From positions 1 to 64,000 of the forward strand of contig NZ_JAAARM010000030.1 in assembly GCF_009908285.1 (NCBI RefSeq): a DNA stretch of 64,000 bases. Reading direction: 5' to 3'. Positions 9,488-18,793 of the stretch are shown here, in pieces (within the stretch, counting starts at the first letter, position 1; each line of letters begins with the position of its first letter). The position numbers were made by a program, and so were the translations under genes. The stretch comes from Pseudomonas sp. Fl4BN1 (GTDB lineage: Bacteria > Pseudomonadota > Gammaproteobacteria > Pseudomonadales > Pseudomonadaceae). Under the pieces are notes generated by a model. It worked only from the letters and a program-made list of their open reading frames with translations, had not been told where the DNA came from and ran no database searches.

Positions 9488-9628
9488 TCACTTACCGCGA
9501 TTGACCGCCTGCGGATCACCCAGTGGGCGATAGGTGCTGTCGTTGAATTTGTAATTGCCGCTACAGCCGCCGAGGCCAACAAGAACAACCAGGGCCAAGA
9601 GGACGGCTTGCCAGTGACGAACAGACAT
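9488..9628 (-). CDS. Small T6SS-cluster lipoprotein (HSI-2 orfX position)
   Basis: Mini-gene encoding 46 residues with a signal peptide (AVLLALVVLVGLGGC) whose lipobox Cys is residue 22. The short mature tail NYKFNDSTYRPLGDPQ follows. It starts 90 bases after the sigma-54 activator stop, beyond a terminator hairpin, and ends 17 bases before the FHA start. A small hypothetical ORF (PA1664, orfX) occupies the same place in the P. aeruginosa HSI-2 cluster. It should be an envelope lipoprotein; no function is known to me. An upstream in-frame start at 9838 would run inside the activator gene and is rejected. Confidence 0.8.
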   Translation of the reverse strand: MSVRHWQAVLLALVVLVGLGGCSGNYKFNDSTYRPLGDPQAVNRGK

Positions 9629-9654
9629 CAGAAGGTCTCCATAGGTAAGTGCAC

Positions 9655-9676
9655 AAAACGCCCGCCCTTGCGGGCG
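9655..9676 (-). terminator. Intrinsic terminator between sfa2 and the small lipoprotein gene
   Basis: On the minus strand a CGCCCGC / GCGGGCG stem of 7 bp with a 4-base loop (9659-9676) is followed directly by TTTTGT. It lies inside the T6SS gene string after the sigma-54 activator. It would thus separate tssA-to-sfa2 from the lipoprotein-to-stk1 half, or attenuate between them. Confidence 0.7.
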
Positions 9677-9717
9677 CGCCGAGCAGTACGAAAAAGGGCT
9701 GAATGCGTCATGCATGG

Positions 9718-11235
9718 CTACACCTCGAAGTCGCCAAGATTGATATTCAGGCGCCCCAGGCGGTACAGCAGCGTGCGTCTGGGCAAGCCCAGCTCGCGGG
9801 CCGCCAGGGTTTGATTGCCGGCGTTCTTGCGCAGGCAATCGAGCAACAGATGACGCTCGACGTGTTCCAGTTGCTCGCGCAGGTTGAGGCTCAGGTCCTG
9901 CGGCAGGACTTCAATGCTCAGGGAAAAATGTTCAGCCAGAAGCTCGCCGCCTTCACAGAGCAGGACCGCACGCTCCACCTGGCCCTTGAGCTCGCGCACG
10001 TTGCCTGGAAAGGCGTAGCCAGACAGATGGTTGAGGGCCATGGGGGACCAGCTCAGCGGGTCGCGCTGGAGAAAGGCACAGGCTTTGTCGGCGAAGTGCC
10101 GGGCCAGCTCGAGAATGTCGCCTTCACGTTGACGCAAGGCCGGCAACTCGATCGGAAACTGAGCCAGGCGGTAGTACAAGTCTTCGCGGAACTTGCCTTC
10201 GCCGACCAACGCGACCAGATCGCGGTGGGTGGCGGCAATGATTCGCACGTCGATCCTGTGCGTGTCATTGCAGCCCAGCGGGCGGATCTCGCCGTCCTGC
10301 AGCACACGGAGCAATTTGGCTTGCAGGGACAGCGGCATGTCGCCGATTTCATCCAGCAACAGGGTGCCGCCATTGGCTGCGTCGAACAGCCCGGGTCGAT
10401 CGCCGTCGGCGCCGGTGAACGCACCCTTGCGATAACCGAACAACTCACTCTCCAGCAGGTTCTCCGGGAACGCCGCGCAGTTCTGCACGATGAATGCCTG
10501 GGAGCGACGCGGACCGTAGTCATGAATGGCGCGCGCCACCACCTCCTTGCCGGTGCCGGTCTCGCCCCGCAGCAACACGGTGTAAGGGCTGTGCAGCACC
10601 TTGCTGATCAGTTGATAGGTCTGGCGCATTGCCGAACTGTTGCCGATCAAGCCATAACCGCTGGTGATGACCTCGGGCGGGAGAGCCACAGCCGGCTCAC
10701 CCAGGGGGCAACGCAAACGTCGCAGCAATGCCAACTGCCCCAGGACAAATGACCCCAGTTGCCCCAGCGAGTCGGCAAAAACCTGCAGGTCGTCATGTTC
10801 AGGGCTGGCACACAGCAGCAGGCCTTCGACGGCCTTGCGCGAGTTGACCAGCGGTACGCACAACAGCGACTGCCACGACGCACTGCGGGCTGGCAGGAAG
10901 CTGGTTTCGTGAACGCTGTGGCTCAAGCCCACCAGGCTCACCACGCGGTTCTGGCACAGAGCGAACTGCAGCAGTGGCTCAGCGCTGTAGTCTGCCGGCT
11001 GGCTCGTCACTTCACGCGGCTGCAATAAGCCGTCCAGGCATTCGGCACTGAGCTGTAGACAGGTGTGGCTGGCATCGAGCAGGTACAGCTGGCTCAGCTC
11101 ACAACCACTGAGCTGCGCCACGGCGCGGACAAAGTCGTCAAGCAGCACCGTACCTTCCGCGGCACGGGACAAGTCGGCAAATTGCGCCAGCAGTGCCTCT
11201 GCATAAACCAGCGGCTGCGGCACGCGCCTGAACAT
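9718..11235 (-). CDS. sfa2: Sigma-54-dependent transcriptional activator of T6SS (Sfa2)
   Basis: Enhancer-binding protein of 505 residues. An N-terminal GAF-like sensory domain (about 15-170) precedes an AAA+ domain with Walker A GETGTGKE, the sigma-54 contact loop GAFTGA and GTLLLDEIGDMP. A C-terminal Fis-type helix-turn-helix follows (ARELGLPRRTLLYRLGRL). The ATG at 11235 sits ten bases after the clpV stop with GAGGTGGGG upstream; the longer ORF start at 11328 would run back into clpV. It matches PA1663 (sfa2) in position. Sfa proteins are known to act with RpoN on T6SS-linked genes, so hcp/vgrG genes elsewhere are likely targets (inferred). Confidence 0.93.
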   Translation of the reverse strand: MFRRVPQPLVYAEALLAQFADLSRAAEGTVLLDDFVRAVAQLSGCELSQLYLLDASHTCLQLSAECLDGLLQPREVTSQPADYSAEPLLQFALCQNRVVSLVGLSHSVHETSFLPARSASWQSLLCVPLVNSRKAVEGLLLCASPEHDDLQVFADSLGQLGSFVLGQLALLRRLRCPLGEPAVALPPEVITSGYGLIGNSSAMRQTYQLISKVLHSPYTVLLRGETGTGKEVVARAIHDYGPRRSQAFIVQNCAAFPENLLESELFGYRKGAFTGADGDRPGLFDAANGGTLLLDEIGDMPLSLQAKLLRVLQDGEIRPLGCNDTHRIDVRIIAATHRDLVALVGEGKFREDLYYRLAQFPIELPALRQREGDILELARHFADKACAFLQRDPLSWSPMALNHLSGYAFPGNVRELKGQVERAVLLCEGGELLAEHFSLSIEVLPQDLSLNLREQLEHVERHLLLDCLRKNAGNQTLAARELGLPRRTLLYRLGRLNINLGDFEV

Positions 11236-11245
11236 CAGCCCCACC

Positions 11246-13906
11246 TCAGGCGAACTCACAGGCCACGCTGCCGCTGCTATCGAGCGTTGCGTGCACACGC
11301 TTGAGGTGCTCGCCAGTGGCCATCGCATCCAGCAGGCGGTCGGCCACCAACGGCAGTACGTGCAGGTCGAGCAAATGGTCGATCAGGCGCGCGCCACTCT
11401 CACTTTGAGTACAACGCTCGGCCAAGTGATCAACCAGGTCCTGGCAATGGCTGAAGTCGAGCTGACGCCGGTTCAGGCGCTCGCCCAAACGACCGAGTTT
11501 CATTTCGATCAGCTCGCGCAGTACCGGGCCACTCACCGGGTAGTACGGCACCACGCGCATGCGCGCCAGCAAGGCCGGTTTGAAGTGCTTGCTCAGTACC
11601 GGGCGGATGGTCGCTTCCAGATGCTCGGCGCTCGGTCGCTCACCGCTCTCGCACAAGGCGCTGATGTGTTCACTGGCCAGGTTCGAGGTCATCAGGATCA
11701 GGGTGTTGCGAAAGTCGATTTCACGCCCCTCGCCGTCGTTGGCCACGCCCTTGTCGAAGATTTGATAGAACAGGTTGAGCACATCCGGGTCAGCCTTCTC
11801 CACCTCGTCGAGCAGCACCACCGAGTACGGTTTCTGCCGCACCGCCTCAGTGAGCATGCCGCCTTCGCCATAGCCGACGTAACCCGGCGGCGCGCCGATC
11901 AGCCGCGACACGGTGTGTTTTTCCTGGAACTCGGACATGTTGATGGTGGTGATAAAACGTTCGCCGCCGTACAGCAGGTCGGCCAGGGCCAGGGCGGTTT
12001 CAGTCTTGCCGACCCCGCTCGGCCCCACCAGCAGAAACACCCCGACGGGCCCATCCGGTTTGTTCAACCCGGCCGCGGTGGCCCGCATCGAACGGTCCAG
12101 CGCATGCACGGCCTGTTCCTGGCCGCGAATACGGCGGCGCAGGTCCGTGGCGAAACTCGCCACCTTGGCGTTGTGCTCACGGGCCAGTTGCGCCAGGGGC
12201 ACGCCAGTCCAGGCACTGATCACCTCAGCCACCAGGCGCGGGCAGACTTCGAAGCTGACCAGACGCTCGCGGACTTGTGCATCACCCAGGGCACGATGGG
12301 TTTGCTTTAGCGCCGCTTCCAGCGCTTCCACGCTTTGACCTTCCGGTACAGGTGCTTCGAGGATTTCGATCACGGTGCCTGCGGCGTCTTCTGCCACCGA
12401 TAGCACAGGTTCTTGGTTGGCCGAATCGCGGGCCTTGGCCAGTTGCTGACGCAGTGCCAGCAAACGCTCGGCCAACCCACGCTGTTCGCTCCAGAGTTTT
12501 TCCAGTGCCTGCTGCTCATCCTCGGCGTCAACCAGACGCGCCTCGAGGGTATCCAGCGCCTCTTGGTCGATGACCAGACCGGCTTCGGCATCGCGACGCA
12601 GGGCCTGGCACTGCCGGCCGCCTTCAGCCAGTTCGCCGCGCAGGCGCTCCAGGCTTTCCGGCGCCGCAGCGAGGCTGATGCGGACCCGGGCACAGGCGGT
12701 GTCGAGCACATCGACGGCCTTGTCCGGAAGCTGGCGACCCGCAAGGTAACGGGCGGACAGTTCGGCTGCCGCCACCACTGCATCATCCCGCAGGTAGATG
12801 CCATGGCTTTTCTCGTAGACCTGGGCCAGGCCACGCAGGATGGTCACCGCCTCGGCAACGGTCGGCTCGTGCAGTTGCACGGGTTGGAAGCGACGGGCCA
12901 GGGCCGGATCTTTCTCAAAGTATTTTTTGTACTCGGTCCAGGTAGTCGCCGCGATGGTGCGCAACTCACCGCGGGCCAGGGCCGGCTTGAGCAGGTTGGC
13001 CGCATCGGAGCCGCCGGCATTGCCGCCCGCACCGATCAAGGTGTGAGCTTCGTCGATGAACAGAATGATCGGTTTTGGCGAGGCCTTGACCTCGTCAATC
13101 ACCCCTTTCAGGCGCCGCTCGAATTCACCTTTGACGCTGGCGCCCGCTTGCAGCAGGCCCATGTCCAGGGCAAGCAGCTCAATGCCCTTGAGCACCGGGG
13201 GCACTTCACCGGCGGCGATACGCGAGGCCAGGCCTTCGACGATGGCGGTTTTGCCGACTCCAGCCTCACCGACCACGATCGGGTTGTTCTTGCGGCGACG
13301 AGCGAGGATGTCGATCATCTGGCGGATCGCATCATCGCGGCACAGCACCGGGTCCAGTTGGCCATCGCGGGCCTGTTGGGTGAGGTTGTGAGTGAAGCGC
13401 TGCAACAACGACTCGCCCTGGGCCGCCTTCACACCCGTCGCCGCCGGGGCGCTCTGCGCCAAGGCAAAGGCCTTCAGCCGTTCGATATCCAGCCGAGCCA
13501 GCAACGTTTGATAACGGCTGCCCGCGTAGCGCATCGGGTTACGCAACAGCGCCAGAATCAACGCCGCCTGTTCGACCTGGGTCTGCCCCAATTCGAGGTT
13601 GGCCACCAGCAACGCATCCTGCAGCCACTGCACCAGTTCCGGGGCGAACACCGGGTTGCGCGAAGCGCTGTGCTCGACCTGCGCCTGCAACGCCGCGCTC
13701 AATTCGCCCGCGTCTACTTCAGCATCCTGCAAGGCACGGGCGAGCAGGCCCTGAGGGCGCTCAAGCAAGCCCAGCAGCAGGTCTTCGACGAGGATCTTGC
13801 TGCCGCCACGGGCCACACAACGCTCGGCGCAATGCTCCAGGTCACGGCGGGTTTCGGCGTCCAGTGCCTGAATCAGTTGTTGCAGGTCCACGTTGATCAT
13901 GTTCAT
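11246..13906 (-). CDS. clpV: T6SS sheath-disassembly ATPase ClpV (TssH)
   Basis: Class I AAA+ unfoldase of 886 residues that recycles the contracted TssB/TssC sheath. The N-terminal Clp-N domain (about 8-150) is followed by AAA1 with Walker A GEAGVGKT at 213-220 and Walker B ILFIDEAHT. A middle coiled coil (about 410-520) separates it from AAA2 with GPSGVGKTE near 620 and VVLLDEVEKADP. Two in-frame ATGs lie two codons apart; the inner one (13900) has better spacing to AAGGA. The gene sits between tssG and sfa2. Its length and domains are complete. Confidence 0.96.
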   Translation of the reverse strand: MNMINVDLQQLIQALDAETRRDLEHCAERCVARGGSKILVEDLLLGLLERPQGLLARALQDAEVDAGELSAALQAQVEHSASRNPVFAPELVQWLQDALLVANLELGQTQVEQAALILALLRNPMRYAGSRYQTLLARLDIERLKAFALAQSAPAATGVKAAQGESLLQRFTHNLTQQARDGQLDPVLCRDDAIRQMIDILARRRKNNPIVVGEAGVGKTAIVEGLASRIAAGEVPPVLKGIELLALDMGLLQAGASVKGEFERRLKGVIDEVKASPKPIILFIDEAHTLIGAGGNAGGSDAANLLKPALARGELRTIAATTWTEYKKYFEKDPALARRFQPVQLHEPTVAEAVTILRGLAQVYEKSHGIYLRDDAVVAAAELSARYLAGRQLPDKAVDVLDTACARVRISLAAAPESLERLRGELAEGGRQCQALRRDAEAGLVIDQEALDTLEARLVDAEDEQQALEKLWSEQRGLAERLLALRQQLAKARDSANQEPVLSVAEDAAGTVIEILEAPVPEGQSVEALEAALKQTHRALGDAQVRERLVSFEVCPRLVAEVISAWTGVPLAQLAREHNAKVASFATDLRRRIRGQEQAVHALDRSMRATAAGLNKPDGPVGVFLLVGPSGVGKTETALALADLLYGGERFITTINMSEFQEKHTVSRLIGAPPGYVGYGEGGMLTEAVRQKPYSVVLLDEVEKADPDVLNLFYQIFDKGVANDGEGREIDFRNTLILMTSNLASEHISALCESGERPSAEHLEATIRPVLSKHFKPALLARMRVVPYYPVSGPVLRELIEMKLGRLGERLNRRQLDFSHCQDLVDHLAERCTQSESGARLIDHLLDLHVLPLVADRLLDAMATGEHLKRVHATLDSSGSVACEFA

Positions 13907-13912
13907 CCGTCC

Positions 13913-14920
13913 TTAATGAATTTTGCTACCCAGGGTCACCACGCCATCGGCGTGTTCATGGCCCAGCCAGCTGGTCCAGCCCAGGCGGCAAGCGTTTTGC
14001 TCGCCAATGCGCAGTTCACGAATTTCCTCCTGGCGCAGCACCAGGCGAATGTCGTAGTCCAGCGGGTCACGCAGGGTGAAGCGCACCAGCGCGCACAGCG
14101 GCTGATAACCGAAACCGATCGGCAGGAATTCGTGGAAGCGTTGCCAGTCAAGCTGGCGGATATGAATGCGAAACTTGCCACTGCGGTCGCGTACCCGTTC
14201 GCCCAACACCAGGTCCTCGCCGAGCTGGCTGTTGGCCTGGCCCAGGCGGTTGCGCTGCTCGTCGAGAATCGCTACCCGGCGCTCGATGCACTGCTCGATC
14301 ACCAGGTCCGCGTGCTTGAAGTAGTAACGCAGCACGGCTTCGATCAGCGCCGCCGAATGCGCGCGCAAACTGAGCAGCCCGAGGTACGGCAGCAAGCGTT
14401 TCCAGTTCAGTTCCCGGGCCTGGCGGATGTCTTCGCCACCCAGGCCGATCAAGGCAAACAACTGGGCGGAAAACGGGTCGAGGGCACCGCTCTTGAAACT
14501 GGCGCGGTAGCGGTATTTACGCCAGATCGGCAGCATCAGGCGTTGCAGGCGGTGGTGGAACAGATCGAGGAAATTGCGCGTCGGGTTACCCTCCTCGCTA
14601 TCGCCCAGGGCCTGTTCGCCATAGAAGGCCGGCAGCGGCGAACTCGCGCCGAACAGCCCGATCAGGTTGAAACGCAGGCGTGCGCGCAGCAGGCCGCACT
14701 CTTCGAAAAACTCCACGCGATCGACGTCACTGCCAGGAAAACCCAGGCTCGGATTGGCCTGGAACTCCAGCTGATCATAGAGTTCCTCTTCGCTCAGGTA
14801 CGGATGGGCGTCGCGTAATCGATCGACCACCAGCAGCACCGCCTGAAACAGCGAATACTCGCGTATTCCCTCGCTCAGCCGGCTTAAAGCAGGGGCTGCA
14901 GCCCCATGCGTGGTGCCCAT
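13913..14920 (-). CDS. tssG: T6SS baseplate protein TssG
   Basis: Baseplate wedge protein of 335 residues. Characteristic stretches are FQAVLLVVDRL (about 25-35), the LEFQANPSLGFPGSDV segment near 50-65, and LLSLRAHSAALIEAVLRYYF around 195-215. A C-terminal LGWTSWLG motif is also present. The start lies inside the end of tssF (37-base overlap), the usual F-G coupling. It binds two TssF copies and TssE to form the wedge. No anomalies are seen. Confidence 0.94.
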   Translation of the reverse strand: MGTTHGAAAPALSRLSEGIREYSLFQAVLLVVDRLRDAHPYLSEEELYDQLEFQANPSLGFPGSDVDRVEFFEECGLLRARLRFNLIGLFGASSPLPAFYGEQALGDSEEGNPTRNFLDLFHHRLQRLMLPIWRKYRYRASFKSGALDPFSAQLFALIGLGGEDIRQARELNWKRLLPYLGLLSLRAHSAALIEAVLRYYFKHADLVIEQCIERRVAILDEQRNRLGQANSQLGEDLVLGERVRDRSGKFRIHIRQLDWQRFHEFLPIGFGYQPLCALVRFTLRDPLDYDIRLVLRQEEIRELRIGEQNACRLGWTSWLGHEHADGVVTLGSKIH

Positions 14921-16671
14921 TTGTACACCTCTCCCTGTGTACTTTTTACTCGCAGCTCGTGGTAGGAATTGAGACTGGCGTAAAGAGCAAAAAACTCGTT
15001 AAGAACCGACGCGAAAACGAACAGATCGCCTTCGCCGATATAACCTTGCGGATCGATACTCAGCTCGGTGCGCAAGCCTCGCAGCGGCAAGCCTCGGTGC
15101 AGGCGGTCGACGTGTTGGTGACGTATCGACTTGAGCCCACCGAGCAAACGCTTGCTGACCTTTTCCAGGTGCTGGTCGTAGTAGCGCGGCAAGTCGTAGG
15201 TTTCGAGGATCACCTTCAACGCATCAACGTTGGCCAGCGACAGGTAGTTGAGCGACATGTTGCTGATGAGTCGCCACAGGAAGTCGCGGTTCAGCGGTGG
15301 TGCGTAGCTCGACGTGACCGGGGTGATGTTGCGAAAGCTGAGGAACTCCGGAGTTTCCTCGCACAACTGGTTGATGTCGCCGAGCTTGAGCTGGCGCGGC
15401 AGGTTCTGGTTGGTGCACATCAGCTCGATCGACAGGGTTTCCTGGGCGTCGGTGTGGCGGGTGCCGAAGCTCAGGTAAGTGTCGAGGCCGTCGTGCAACA
15501 ACGAAGAGCGCTGGCGGATGCTGTAGTGCGGACGGCTCTGCGGCACGTCGAAACTCGGATCATGCTCGAAGGACTCAAACGGTACATACGCCTGGTAACC
15601 CAGGCCGCCCGGTTTCCAGCCGGTGACGCTCTCAATGGAAAATACACCGCAGTTTTTCAGGTCGTATTTGCCGGGCAGCAACAGGTACTCGTCCTGCTTG
15701 CCATCGAGGCGAATCGGCAAGGCATCGTGCTTGAACAGGTTGACGATAGGCGTGCAGTAGAGTTTCACGTTGTCCAGGGTCGGACGCAGGCGCTGGGCGC
15801 CGCTGTTGCGAATGTCAAAGCGCAGTTCCAGGCCATGCATCTGCTTGAGGATGTCTTGCGGCAATGCCTGCAGCAGGTCCAGGCCGGTGAGATCGACGAA
15901 CAGGAACTTGTCCTGGAAGGCAAAATACTCCTGCAAGTAGCGATAACCGCGGAAGGTGTTCAGCGGATACGGGATCAACGCCTCTTCTTCAGCGAAGCCC
16001 ACGGGCTGCACATGGCTGCCCGCTATCTTGAACGACATGGGATCGCCATTGACCCCGGGCAGCGCTACACCCCCCGTCCCCAGCGGCACCAGTTCAATGC
16101 CCTCGAGGTTGCGCAACAGGCCGAGGTAAAGCATCTGGCTGATGTAGCGCTCACCGGCCAGGTGCAGGCGCAGGCGGCTCAGATTCAGCTCACCGAGATG
16201 ACCGTCGCAGCTCATCTGCAACCGCAGGCTGAGCAATGCGCCATCGCCCTTGACCGAGTAGCTCAGCGCCGTCAGGTCAAGAGGCAGGACTTCAGTCGGG
16301 TAGCAGGTGCGAAAGCGACAGCGAACCTCATCGATCGGTTGGCTCTCCACCGGCGTATCTCGCGCTACCCGCTGAGCGGGCCCGGACTGCTGCAAGGGCT
16401 CGAACTGCAAGATGCTGAAGGCTGGCAATGGCCGCATGTAGTTCGGCCACAGCAGATGCATCAGCGAATGGCTCAGTTCAGGCAGTTCGTCATCGAGTTT
16501 CTGGCGCAAACGCCCCGTCAGAAACGCAAACCCTTCGAGCAGGCGCTCCACATCCGGATCCCGCCCGGCCTGTCCCAGGAAGGGTGCCAGCGCCGGACTA
16601 CGCTCGGCGAAGCGGCGACCCAACTGGCGCAACGCCGTGAGTTCACTTTGGTAATAGTGGTTAAAGGACAT
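14884..16671 (-). CDS. tssF: T6SS baseplate protein TssF
   Basis: Baseplate wedge protein of 595 residues. The family N-terminus is clear: a YYQSELTALRQLGRRFAE stretch at about 6-23, then DPDVERLLEGFAFLTGRLRQKLDDELPE, and LMHLLWPNYMRPLPA near 75. The ATG at 16671 starts this signature; the ORF continues upstream without homology, so the longer start is rejected. Its ribosome-binding site is weak. A 197-base gap separates it from tssE, unlike the tight spacing elsewhere in the operon (see the small ORF at 16742). Confidence 0.94.
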   Translation of the reverse strand: MSFNHYYQSELTALRQLGRRFAERSPALAPFLGQAGRDPDVERLLEGFAFLTGRLRQKLDDELPELSHSLMHLLWPNYMRPLPAFSILQFEPLQQSGPAQRVARDTPVESQPIDEVRCRFRTCYPTEVLPLDLTALSYSVKGDGALLSLRLQMSCDGHLGELNLSRLRLHLAGERYISQMLYLGLLRNLEGIELVPLGTGGVALPGVNGDPMSFKIAGSHVQPVGFAEEEALIPYPLNTFRGYRYLQEYFAFQDKFLFVDLTGLDLLQALPQDILKQMHGLELRFDIRNSGAQRLRPTLDNVKLYCTPIVNLFKHDALPIRLDGKQDEYLLLPGKYDLKNCGVFSIESVTGWKPGGLGYQAYVPFESFEHDPSFDVPQSRPHYSIRQRSSLLHDGLDTYLSFGTRHTDAQETLSIELMCTNQNLPRQLKLGDINQLCEETPEFLSFRNITPVTSSYAPPLNRDFLWRLISNMSLNYLSLANVDALKVILETYDLPRYYDQHLEKVSKRLLGGLKSIRHQHVDRLHRGLPLRGLRTELSIDPQGYIGEGDLFVFASVLNEFFALYASLNSYHELRVKSTQGEVYKWAPRMGLQPLL

Positions 16672-16741
16672 GGGCTGAATGCCTGGTAGTAAGAGTCGTG
16701 GATAACCTCGGTGCAACGCAGTTGCCGGTACGCACCCAGAG

Positions 16742-16858
16742 TCATCCCACTCGCCAGTGATCCCGCCGGCTTTCGCAGCGGATACGGGGCATCCAACCAA
16801 GGTCGTGGCCTGGGCAGTCGCAAGGAGCACTGGCGCAGACTTCGGGGTTTCCTGTCAT
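16742..16858 (-). CDS. Possible 38-residue small ORF between tssE and tssF
   Basis: The gap after tssE contains an ATG (16858) preceded by AAGGAAA at ideal spacing, directly after the tssE stop. The 38-codon ORF encodes a Cys-rich peptide (three Cys within the first 15 residues). I recognise no family. It could be a real small protein, a translational relay to tssF, or a decayed sequence. It is kept as tentative because the ribosome-binding site is far better than that of tssF itself. Confidence 0.3.
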   Translation of the reverse strand: MTGNPEVCASAPCDCPGHDLGWMPRIRCESRRDHWRVG

Positions 16859-16868
16859 CGTGGTTTCC

Positions 16869-17276
16869 TTAACTGACCTTGACCTGTCCGCTGCCATCCA
16901 GGCAGGCGGAAAAACTGACCTGACGCTTGATCCCGTCGACCTCAAGCGAGCCTTCAATGCTGAACGCCAACTTGAGCGGGTCATGATCACGCGGCAGGGA
17001 AACGACACGCACCTGACTGAGCCGCGGCTCGTAGGCCTCGATGAAATGCTCGATGGCCTGGCGGGCCTGGCTCAGGGCGTCGTGCAAGCTCAAGCGCATG
17101 TCGTTGAGATCGGGCAACCCGTAATCGGACAGCGTCTGCACGCTGCCCGCACGGGTGCTGAGCATCTTGCCCAGATGGGCAGCCACCGATGCCATCGCGC
17201 AGGCCTCGCGGCTCCAGCCGACGCGCTGGTCGGCCTCTGCGTTCAAGCGTTCAAACAGGCTGCCGTATCCGTTCAT
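16869..17276 (-). CDS. tssE: T6SS baseplate protein TssE (gp25-like)
   Basis: Protein of 135 residues in the gp25/lysozyme-like family that starts sheath polymerisation in the baseplate. The N-terminal SLFERL motif at residues 6-11, the central TRAGSVQTLSDYGLPDLND and the C-terminal EPRL and FSIEG-type strands are typical. Start and length agree with the family. It follows tssC by 14 bases. The gp25 fold here is structural, with no enzymatic role known. Confidence 0.94.
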   Translation of the reverse strand: MNGYGSLFERLNAEADQRVGWSREACAMASVAAHLGKMLSTRAGSVQTLSDYGLPDLNDMRLSLHDALSQARQAIEHFIEAYEPRLSQVRVVSLPRDHDPLKLAFSIEGSLEVDGIKRQVSFSACLDGSGQVKVS

Positions 17277-17290
17277 GAGCGGGCTCCCGG

Positions 17291-18766
17291 TTACTCTTTG
17301 TCCAGCTTGCCAACCAGAGAGAGGGTGAAATCAGCCCCCATGTACTTGAAGTGCGGGCGCACGTTCAGGCTGACGCGATACCAACCCGGCTCACCTTCCA
17401 CATCGCTGACGATGATCTGTGCTGCACGCAGTGGCCGCCGGCCACGGACCTCGGAGCTTGGGTTTTCCTGGTCGGCAACGTATTGACGGATCCACTTGTT
17501 GAGTTCCAGCTCAAGATCGGTGCGCTCCTTCCACGAACCGAGTTGTTCGCGCTGCAGTACTTTCAGGTAATGAGCCAGACGGTTGACGATCATCATGTAC
17601 GGCAGTTGGGTGCCGAGCTTGTAGTTCAACTCGGCGGTCTTGCCTTCAGCGCTGATGCCAAAGAATTTCGGCTTCTGTACCGAGTTGGCGGAAAAGAACG
17701 CCGCGTTGTCACTGCCCTTGCGCATGGTCAGGGAGATAAAGCCTTCCTCCGCCAGTTCGTACTCACGACGGTCTGAAACCAGGACTTCGGTGGGAATCTT
17801 GGTTTCGATTTCGCCCATGCTTTCGAAGTGGTGCAACGGCAGGTCTTCCACCGCGCCACCGCTCTGCGGGCCGATGATGTTCGGGCACCAGCGGAACTTG
17901 GCGAAGCTATCGGTCAGCTTGGTACCGAACGCATACGCGGTATTGCCCCACAGGTAGTGCTCGTGGTGATTGGCAACGGTTTCCTTGTAGACGAAGGACT
18001 TGACCGGGTTCTCCTCCGGGTCGTACGGGTTGCGCAGGAGGAAACGCGGCAAGGTCAGGGCGATGTAGCGCGCGTCTTCCGATTGACGGAAGCTCTGCCA
18101 CTTGGCGAATTGCGGGCCTTCGAAATGGTCCTTCAGATCCTTCAGGTCCGGCAGGCCAGTGAAGCTTTCCAGGCCGAAGAAATCCGAACCGGCGGCGGCG
18201 ATGAACGGCGCATGGGACATGCAGGAAACGCTGGACACGTACTGCATCAGTTTCACGTCAGGGGAGCTGGGCGACATGAAGTAGTTGGCGATGATCGCAC
18301 CCACCGGCTGGCCACCGAACTGGCCGTACTCAGCGGTGTAGATGTGCTTGTAGAGGCCAGCCTGCATCACTTCCGGCGAATCTTCGAAGTCGTCCAACAG
18401 ATCCTGCTTGGAGACGTTGAGGATTTCTATCTTGATGTTTTCACGGAAGTTTGTGCGATCCACCAGCAGTTGCAGGCCGCGCCACGCCGACTCCAGCGAC
18501 TGGAAGCTCGGGTGGTGGAGAATCTCATCCATCTGGTGGCTGAGCTTGGCATCAATCTCGGCGATCATCCGATCAACCATGGCCTTCTTGACCGGCTCAC
18601 CGCTGTTCTGCGGCTTGAGCAACTCCTCGATGAAGGCTGATACACCGCGCTTGGCGATGTTGTAGGCTTCGTCGTTCGGCGTCAGGCGGGTTTCGGCGAT
18701 GATGCCGTCGAGAATGCTGTACTCGCCATTCTCATTGCTTTTCTGTTGTGCGGCACGGGTAGTCAT
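17291..18766 (-). CDS. tssC: T6SS sheath large subunit TssC (VipB)
   Basis: Sheath subunit of 491 residues that pairs with TssB. Hallmarks visible: DEILHHPSFQSLESAWRGL near 80-98, ISCMSHAPF-type segment (VSCMSHAPFIAAA) near 180, and the C-terminal LRAAQIIVSDVEGEPGWY. The strongly conserved central RFLLRNPYD motif is near 250. Start 27 bases after tssB stop. Very conserved, complete. Confidence 0.97.
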   Translation of the reverse strand: MTTRAAQQKSNENGEYSILDGIIAETRLTPNDEAYNIAKRGVSAFIEELLKPQNSGEPVKKAMVDRMIAEIDAKLSHQMDEILHHPSFQSLESAWRGLQLLVDRTNFRENIKIEILNVSKQDLLDDFEDSPEVMQAGLYKHIYTAEYGQFGGQPVGAIIANYFMSPSSPDVKLMQYVSSVSCMSHAPFIAAAGSDFFGLESFTGLPDLKDLKDHFEGPQFAKWQSFRQSEDARYIALTLPRFLLRNPYDPEENPVKSFVYKETVANHHEHYLWGNTAYAFGTKLTDSFAKFRWCPNIIGPQSGGAVEDLPLHHFESMGEIETKIPTEVLVSDRREYELAEEGFISLTMRKGSDNAAFFSANSVQKPKFFGISAEGKTAELNYKLGTQLPYMMIVNRLAHYLKVLQREQLGSWKERTDLELELNKWIRQYVADQENPSSEVRGRRPLRAAQIIVSDVEGEPGWYRVSLNVRPHFKYMGADFTLSLVGKLDKE

Positions 18767-18793
18767 GGGTGTTGGCTTCCTTGGCTGATTGGG

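Noticed and set aside
12413..14818. Long plus-strand open frame of about 800 codons across clpV and tssG
   Set aside because: It is antisense to well-supported clpV and tssG, has biased composition (Gln/Arg/His-rich) and no domain; a shadow of high-GC coding DNA.
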